Shown here: piece after piece, positions 55,862 to 64,000 of the stretch
Layout of the letters: the number at the start of each line of letters is the position of its first letter
Position numbering within the stretch: position 1 is the stretch's first letter
Assembly: GCA_003999685.1 (NCBI GenBank)
Contig: CP021221.1
Coordinates: 1,612,001 to 1,676,000 of the forward strand
DNA from: Taiwanofungus camphoratus
Taxonomy: Eukaryota; Basidiomycota; Agaricomycetes; Polyporales; Taiwanofungaceae
DNA: 64,000 nucleotides
Direction: 5' to 3'
Made by a program: the position numbers and the translations under genes
Notes under the pieces: generated by a model
What the model was told of the DNA's origin: nothing
The model's input: the letters and a program-made list of their open reading frames with translations, nothing else
Databases searched by the model: none

Positions 55862-57777
55862 CTACGGTTTGTCTGCTGCCCAACTCCATCCCCACTTCAT
55901 CTCTTCGCTGTCACGGATGCACCTCCGATATGTCTCCACATCCGGTCTCCATATTCTGACTGTCGCATCGTCCGCACACGTCGCCAACATTCCTTCTGCC
56001 CAGTCTATAGCACCGACCTCGCCTGTTTGGCCACACAACTCAACCGCCCCTCCACTCTCATATCCGCCCAGCCGAACACGCCCAGACGATACCGTGCTGC
56101 TCACGTCAAATAAGAACACCCGACCATCCGCCGCGCTGCCACTCGCTAGCCACTGACCGCACGGCGAGACTGCAAGGCGCACGTAGAACGAGTTCGTCTG
56201 CATGCGGTCGTGCGTATGCATCCACGGGTCGTCTTCTGCGCTTGTGCACGTCTTGTACCCAGAGAGCGGCTCCAGTGAGGGAAGCGTGTACGTATGCACA
56301 CGGGAGTCTGTCCCTAGCGCAAACAGATATCCAACGGAGGGCCCGTGCCCAGCAGCGAGGCTGGTGATACCTCGGCTCCTCCGCGTGCCTTGCAAAGTCG
56401 TTGGGTCCATTTGAGAGACGTGGATTGGTTTGAGGGCTGCCTTTGCCGCTTTGATAGTCATTCTACCGGATCCTGTAGGCAACCGTATATCCCACTGACG
56501 GAGGATCCTGCAATTGGTCTTCGGTTCAAGTGAGGCTTGCTTGAACGGAGATTGAGAACGTACCCATCAAGGGAGTTGCTGCTGACTAAACAGTATGGGT
56601 CACTTTCAAGATGCAAGACGCTGGTGATGCTGCGGAGGGACCCAGCGGGGACCGTCTTTCCCTTCCTTCCTTTCGGTTTTTTCGGTGGTTTCCCATCGGC
56701 CTCATGCGCCCATGGAATGACCATGACTGGCGTAACGGCGCCTGCCTCACCAATACCGCTATTGCCACGTCTGCCGTCCATTTCCCTCCCCCTCCCCTCT
56801 CCTACCCTCAAATCCCAGATACAGATCCGGCCATCCCGGCCGCCAGTACACAAGATGTCTCCGTTTCTTGATGGGTCCCATGCAACACATTTGACGGTGC
56901 TCTCGTGTCCGTGGAGGACGTGGAGTATCCTATTCTCAGAGGATACAGACGATTCTAGAGATGTGATACATGTAGTTTGGTCACCTGAGGCAGTGGCAAG
57001 GAGAGTGTCGGAAGGTGACCACTTCACATCGAAGATGCCGTTTGCATGAACATGCAGAATTGTTCGCTGCGGTTCTGTAGCAGTTTTAGATCAAACGGAA
57101 TTGGCGTGCGAATGAGCTTACCAGAGTCCCAGTCTCGTCTTTTAGAGGTGTCCAGAATTTGCACCGTGCCTTGCTCGGTGGCGACAGCAAGTAGAGGGAC
57201 CCGTCCACGTTTCGCATCTGTAACTCAATCCAGAAACGACATAGACGTACTATTTATGATAGGCTTACCATGAGAGTATTCACATGTGTATGGGACACTC
57301 ATGAACGCGGTTTCGAGCACAGACTGACATTTGAAGACATCAGCTTTGTGGGAGGACACCAGTGACTGAAGAATTGGGCGTGTAGGCACTTCCAGAAATG
57401 TCTGCATCACTCATTCGAGGAAGATGTTATAGTCGCAACCTACATGTAGAAGATCGCTGCAATCCAGAACTTGCACCCATCATGGCAGTGACCCTCATAC
57501 TGAAGGCCGTGCGCCTACGTGTTCTTGACCTGACAACCGCAGCAGCCTCCAGGTCAAGATCATCGTCACTTTCTGCAGATAAGTCTTCATCAAATTCTCT
57601 GCGAAACTCAAGTTTGACGCGTTTGCTATCACGCCCATCTTGACAAGTGGGTGGTCGTTTGCGATCAAGAGGCGGGGTGACTATAGCAAACGGTAAAGGT
57701 GTGGGCTCATTACCGGGGCGTATGTTTGTCCGATCGACCAGCACAGGCGGAGGCGACGAGCTCGGTGAAGGAAGCAT
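55862..57777 (-). CDS. CDT2: Cdt2/DTL-type WD40 substrate receptor of CRL4 ubiquitin ligase
   Basis: Cdt2 recruits PCNA-bound substrates (Cdt1, Spd1 in yeast) to the Cul4-Ddb1 ubiquitin ligase. The start at 57777 gives a Ser/Pro-rich leader and an acidic patch (EFDEDLSAESDDDLDLEA). Blades follow, among them SVPYTCEYSH, RVPLLAVATEQGTVQILDTS, HANGIFDVKWSPSDTLLATA and HGHESTVKCVAWDPSRNGDI. Also present are CTGGRDGRICIWDLRVGEG (WDLR, a DDB1-binding-type WDxR), then ILRQWDIRLP (a second WDxR) and AVSPCGQWLASGSAADGRVF. The protein ends near a stop at 55862 after ATCADDATVRIWRPD. The two WDxR motifs and the order of blades fit Cdt2. The loop after the first WDLR carries a basic region (KPPKKPKGRKGK). 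Confidence 0.82.
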
Positions 57778-57952
57778 GTCGTAGAAATATGATGAGCGTT
57801 CTGCTGAACACGCTGTTATACTCAACGCGTTCGCACGTGACCGTATCCGCATCAGAGGACGTTGATTGGCTATAGAGTACAAATAGGTGTCTATTTAGGT
57901 CTCAACTAAACATTCCCTCATACCAGGAACAACTTCCCTAAATTTCGACAGT

Positions 57953-58215
57953 CAGAAGAGCGTCCGCTGGCGCTCCATCGCCTCTTCAAACCTAAAGCGC
58001 GAATTTCATCCACTCGTTCTTGGTCTGGATAAGTCGCGAGGAGACACTGCAGACGGCGTACAACGTGCACTCTTCACGGTATCAGAGGTCGCGTTCGAGG
58101 CACATCCATTCATCTCTGTCTGGAAAAGTCTTGTCGACGCAGGCGTCACAGAGGTCGTATGCAGCGTCGAAATATGTCCTATCGATTGTGCGGATAAGAT
58201 GCTAAGTCCTCACAA
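57953..58215 (+). pseudogene. Unidentified coding-like fragment
   Basis: One plus-strand frame from about 57953 stays open to beyond 58250 and reads like protein (HPLVLGLDKSRGDTADGVQR, ALFTVSEVAFEAHPFISVWK, SLVDAGVTEVVCSVEICPID). No Met lies in frame close upstream, and no family is recognised. It could be an exon of an unrecognised gene or a relic between CDT2 and LYS12. Confidence 0.3.
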
Positions 58216-58660
58216 AATAGAAAGTTTGTGCTTGTGTTTCCATATCGATAAAAATCGCGTCATTACATAGTATTACTGACTTTCAAAGTCCAAATTCAAA
58301 GCAGCATTATTCTCTGGCGAGTTCGGTCTTATTCACCTGAAACGACCGTCCTATGCATTCCAGGCTACATCTGCGCTGTATTGGTTTCTTGAACTTTTAT
58401 GTATTGCCTCAGTTAGGTTTTTGCACAACAGAGGCGGTTGGATAAACAGGTGAACGCTGTACTCAAGGTAAAATGGTCAGAAATGATCAACGGGTATGTT
58501 TTGACAGTTGCTCTTGAAACGCGCTCTGGCAGCGCGCCTCAATAACGCACGTGATGGAAGAATTTCACCATGGTGCATGCTGATTGGCTCCGAAGGCTAT
58601 GTCCTCTCTGCAGCGGGAGAAGAACGAGCAGTGTCGTTGTTCGTCTTCAGGTACTACGAG

Positions 58661-60254
<1,594 letters not shown>

Positions 60255-60719
60255 AATTTGAAGGCAGTAGCGATGGCTGGCCCATGAACAAATGTCTCGC
60301 AGCATATCTCCATTCTCCCCTCATTGTTTACCGCTTTGATTCAAAATCCAACGAATCTCTAGCAATGAACATCTTTATTCAAAAAACTTTCGACTGCTCG
60401 GGGGGTAACCACTATTGCGAACACAAAACCAGTCGAAAGTCATAGCCTGAGCAAGAAGCGTTTACGTCCGAACGCGGCACAGGGACTCGTCTATGCTAGG
60501 GCGCCGCTGTTGGAAGCTGCATATTGAATCAAGAGGAATTTGTTCTCTATCGTAAGCCAGGGGCGCTACATATTGATCGGTCAAATTTGCAGCAAACTAA
60601 ATCGTCAAGTACAAGGGAATAAAGACGATCCCAGTTTTGTAATCGTGCTTTGAATTTGTGTATGATTTTTGCAGTATGAAACAAGATAATACCTCTCTAG
60701 TCGCTAACCTGTCAATCAC
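60255..60719. other. 3' flank of LYS12, no gene seen
   Basis: No coding pattern apart from the tail end of the P450 relic. Confidence 0.4.
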
Positions 60720-62140
60720 GTTGTTGCCCGATGGCGGAAAGAATCCAGCTTTGGATGACCGAGGTCTAATGGAACATTTGAATGGACCAGGATGACTAGG
60801 ACCAGACGTGCCACTACTCATGTGGTATATGCAGCTAGAGCAGACGACACATCAAACTTCATTCAACTCACCGTCTACCAAAACCGAACGCAACTTCATG
60901 GGGATCCTTCTCTGAGGCGACACCTCCCGAAGAAATGAATCTGTCAGGGCCTGAATATGAAGGGATCACTATATTTACGATGATCATGAAGAAATTTCCT
61001 ATGAACGACATACCGAGAGAAAGTGAGTTGAAGGGGCAATGACATAGTAGAAGAAATAGTCAAGACTGACCATATATTAGCGATGACGGCAGTACCCTTC
61101 GGAAGGAAATAGCCTGCATGAAAGTCACTTTGCATAAGACGATGAGGAATACCTGCGAAGGTTGGCATTGGCGTTGAGTAAATCAGAATGTAACATGCCG
61201 AAAAACTTGTCCATGTTCGAACCTAACGGGGCAACGGGGTCCTTGATCCAGAGCTCGACCATCTTCTTCCAACCAGTTCCACGCTGGGACATGTCTTACT
61301 TAACGAACAATAATATCTTTTAATCAGTGGTCCCAAAACTATGAGAGGTGAGATACAAACACATGGGAAGGATGTCGACGACGAATGCACCAGGAAAAAT
61401 GCCAGCTGAAAAACTCCATAGCCGTGTGAATGAGTTTGACGAAAGGGTCTCCACCTTCGTGGACCTTGTACCCATACGAGACCATCAAAGCAATTGCCCC
61501 GGCAGTTCTGTATGGACAACCGTACTAGCTCAATAATCTCAATATTGATCCGAGGTAATTGGAAGGCACCCACTTGCAGGCTTGCTGAGCTACGCTGTCG
61601 GGCTCACACAGCACAGGTTAAAGAAATTGAATGTCTCGGTTTCTAGGTTATGTCCAATCTTTTCTACACCGTTTCGAGTCCCAATTCGCTGGTAGAACAT
61701 GCGGCGATTTTCGCGCAGCTCCGCCCCATAGCGGAGTAGTGAGAATGTCCAACCGTATCCCACCATCTGGCCGATCATAGTCAGAACTAATCTATCTGAG
61801 TATATCGAGCTCTTCTTGTCAAGTATCTCATTGGCAAGGTCTGACGAGTTTAAAATGAGCATGTTCTGTCCGAGTAGACTGACATTATATCACCTGCAAT
61901 TTTTGAGCCATTGAATACCCACTGAAACATGTTCAGTCACAACTCACCCCATCTATCGCCCCATTCAGCAAATGTTTTCCACTCTCATGAAGCGGGCATA
62001 TCAAGGATGTTACCAATCACAGGCCATCATTTGGGACCTAGGGGAAGAGGTACTGCCCGTCTGCTAAAGAGGACGCGATGCAGGAAGAAGATGGCCAAAA
62101 GACCTAATGCATCGTCCAAGGCATTCAGGAGATTGGACAT
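60720..62140 (-). pseudogene. Microsomal cytochrome P450 pseudogene
   Basis: From a Met at 62140 the sequence tracks an agaricomycete CYP5144/OrdA-like P450: a hydrophobic N-terminus, WPVIGNILDMP, FAEWGDRWG, LGQNMLILNSSDLANEILDK and IYSDRLVLTMIGQMVGYGWT. It continues as TAGAIALMVSYGYKVHEGGD with PFVKLIHTAMEFF, then PTFAGIPHRLMQSDFHAGYF (61.1 kb), PHEVAFGFGRR and SHPGPFKCSIRPRSSKA. TGA codons interrupt LPLGPK*WPV and DMPAS*EW. A frameshift precedes LGQNM and another follows FIFRP. The segment with the K-helix ExxR and the haem-Cys CPG motif cannot be found, so about 150 residues are missing. It cannot make an active enzyme. The substrate of the ancestor is unknown. Confidence 0.75.
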
Positions 62141-62819
62141 AGCGGAAAGCAACTTTCACTCAAGTAAGAACGAACACAACTAGAGCTGATCAAATGCTAT
62201 GCCTAACGCAGTGGTATAAGCGGAATCTCACCCGAGAACAACTGGCGCGCGCTATACCCATACAAGGCAGTACTTCATATGGCGCATGTCTATGAGGATC
62301 AGGTGTTGGAGGTTTTCATGTGGCACTGTCAGAGTTCACGCTAATACTGAACCTTGTACAGGGGACCGGGGCAGCAAAAGGGCTTCGCTCTTCGAGTTCC
62401 ACATCTCTGGTAAGCTTGATCTGAAACATTTTGCGGGGTATATGATAGTCTCACCCGCTTCGCTGTGACAGAATTGCCTTCGTCACGACAGTTCATGCAT
62501 AGAAAACCACAGAGGTCACAAGCAGTGAACCATTGGCAAAATGGTGATCAAGGCACGATTCGACAAATCATCGCATTGCCTAATCAATATTCCCAGGGAA
62601 TCTTTCGCAATTCAAAGCATCATTGCCCTATTGGAAGGATGGTTTTGTAAGTCCTGAAGCTTGGAAGACAGGCTGTGTATCTCCGAGATTAGGGGCATGA
62701 TAGAACCAATTGATTAATCTCTTCTAATCATACCCAAGGCCAGATCTGCCAAGATCCATGTCGCACACTCGCCGTACAATGACCACGTTTTCTTGAGGCC
62801 ACCTTGAACGTGACGGTTC
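62141..62819. other. Decayed or non-coding DNA
   Basis: No coherent coding sequence. Short frames with stops occur on both strands. Confidence 0.35.
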
Positions 62820-63136
62820 TCAACATAATGTGCGTAACGAATCCATCAAGTCAATCCACGTTTTTGACAGAAAACACTTAGACTGGGAGGCTTTGCGAAG
62901 TCTAAGATAGCTCCAAGACATTCGTCGGAAGTGGCTTTTGTCCTGGTGGCGTGTCCAAACAATCTGCTGTAGGTTCTGATAGTATGGGTCAGGTGATAAG
63001 TAGTATAGCACGGGATTGTGATGAAGTCAATTGAAGACGTGCCTATGATAAGGATTCTAATAGTGTCCAAACCTGAACAACACCAAAGTATGCACATTAT
63101 TCGATCAGTTAGTAGATGCCAGTAGGAAAGGGCCAT
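62820..63136 (-). pseudogene. DUF6534-like membrane protein remnant
   Basis: On the minus strand LWCCSGLDTIRILIIG, then with a one-base shift VLYYLSPDPYYQNLQQIVW, resembles the agaricomycete DUF6534 multi-pass membrane family, where LDTxH..YYYL.xNYxNP..L is typical. The frame break and absence of later transmembrane segments suggest decay. The family match is from memory of the motif and is weak. Confidence 0.3.
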
Positions 63137-63714
63137 GATGTTTCCAACGAGTTCGAGTTCGAGACAAACCGTAACGCATTATGAACGCCACTGTTGTACT
63201 ACCAACTACAAATCTGTGTCGGTCAGAATGATCTTCCAATAATCGACAAAATTTGTCTAAGCTGCATATTAGGATGACGACGACTGTAGTATTACAATGA
63301 CAATGCTACATTACACTGTGGTCAGCCCGTTGCTCTTTATATTGTATGAGGGAGTCCTTACCTTGGTTGCGCCGTAAGCGACTGAGTGAAAGCTATCCGT
63401 CCGTCACAATCACGTGCCTGTTACACGCGCGTCCGCGGTCTCCTCGCACGTAGGTCTGTCGTGTTTGATTTTATGTAGGTATCAAGCATTTCAAAAGTTT
63501 GATTAAAACCCGGCTCGTTTATTCGTGCTCGACCTTACCGAATCTCGGACTGATCTGGGCTCGATCGAACATGCTGAGACCGGTGTGACTGAGTGAGAAA
63601 GAGACTAGATTACATGGTACTAGCTGAATGTTGAATCTGGAGCTCTAGTCCTACGCCATTGGAGGTGAGGATGTCACCCATAACTTACCGAGGCTATGAT
63701 CACGGATACTTACT
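63137..63714. other. Intergenic, no gene seen
   Basis: Promoter-like flanks for the fragments on each side; no coding pattern. Confidence 0.35.
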
Positions 63715-64000
63715 ATGTCACAGATCGCCCCACCGCCTGCTAAAGTCGAATATTGATTGCATCACGGCGCCTTCCCTTCTGACACGACGAGCCTATCCGA
63801 ATGCGAATGGATCGACATACGTTTCGGGATCAACAAGAAACCTCCTGTGAAGTCAAAATCAACGCATGGTTCTTTATCTCAGAGTAAGGTCAGCACTAGC
63901 CGTATAATAGCAATGGAACTTCTGGCAGGTTCGGGCCCAAGCCATCCTGAGCTGTGGAATTGGAAAGGCGTCAGTACCTTGTAATACCAATATCCAATCA
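63715..64000 (+). pseudogene. Coding-like fragment at right edge
   Basis: An open frame starts MSQIAPPPAKVEY at 63715, is broken by a TGA, then continues HHGAFPSDTTSLSECEWIDI and RFGINKKPP. It may be a pseudogene, or a gene with an intron at the TGA. It runs toward the edge of the window, and no family is recognised. Confidence 0.25.

Noticed and set aside
61200-61225. GGTTCGAAC-like string resembling a tRNA T-loop
   Set aside because: No acceptor stem or anticodon arm at the right distance. It lies inside the P450 pseudogene.

Overview
This is a gene-dense, intron-rich fungal window, most likely from an agaricomycete basidiomycete. Most genes carry several introns of about 50-65 nt with GT..CTAAC/CTGAC..AG signals. 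The window encodes LYS12 homoisocitrate dehydrogenase and a LYS5-type phosphopantetheinyl transferase, both of the fungal alpha-aminoadipate lysine route. It also holds remnants of families expanded in mushrooms (a GH128 glucanase, a microsomal P450, possibly a DUF6534 membrane protein). Nothing viral, plasmid-like or bacterial is visible. No tRNA, rRNA or CRISPR array was found by eye.

Layout. 0-7.3 kb: a BAR-like gene fragment cut by the left edge, LYS5-type PPTase, a MAK32-like PfkB kinase, NC2-beta, SmF, FMC1 and an RRM protein, mostly as divergent pairs. 7.9-11.3 kb: a long eIF4A-derived protein whose helicase motifs are nearly all destroyed; it is the most unusual gene here. 11.5-17.9 kb: ELP2, a second AcpS-type PPTase, and the tight divergent mitochondrial pair PET191/IBA57. 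18-19.3 kb: decayed sequence including a GH128 pseudogene. 19.8-24.3 kb: a glutathione S-transferase, an m6A methyltransferase (IME4/METTL3) and a single-exon SDR. 24.3-28.8 kb: a GC-rich block with no large gene, holding one three-exon gene for a 44-residue secreted peptide. 28.8-32.5 kb: an SFR1/MEI5-like recombination protein with a very long N-terminal extension. 32.5-34.5 kb: no supported gene. 34.5-40.5 kb: SND2, a multi-Myb protein, TAF8 and riboflavin kinase. 40.5-42.2 kb: transposon-like relic. 42.3-45.9 kb: CWC21 and a GH35 beta-galactosidase. 45.9-47.9 kb: non-coding with inverted repeats. 47.9-60.3 kb: ARG8, HEM1, a WKF-domain protein, ARL1, CDT2 and LYS12. 60.5-64 kb: a P450 pseudogene and other decayed fragments.

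The window is mostly housekeeping rather than one pathway. Recurrent themes are mitochondria (FMC1, PET191, IBA57, ARG8, HEM1, AcpS), lysine and carrier-protein activation (LYS5, LYS12, AcpS), core transcription (NC2-beta, TAF8, a SNAPC4-like Myb protein) and RNA processing or modification (SmF, CWC21, IME4, ELP2). All exon joins were made by eye from splice signals and conserved protein motifs. Starts and short terminal exons are the least certain parts.
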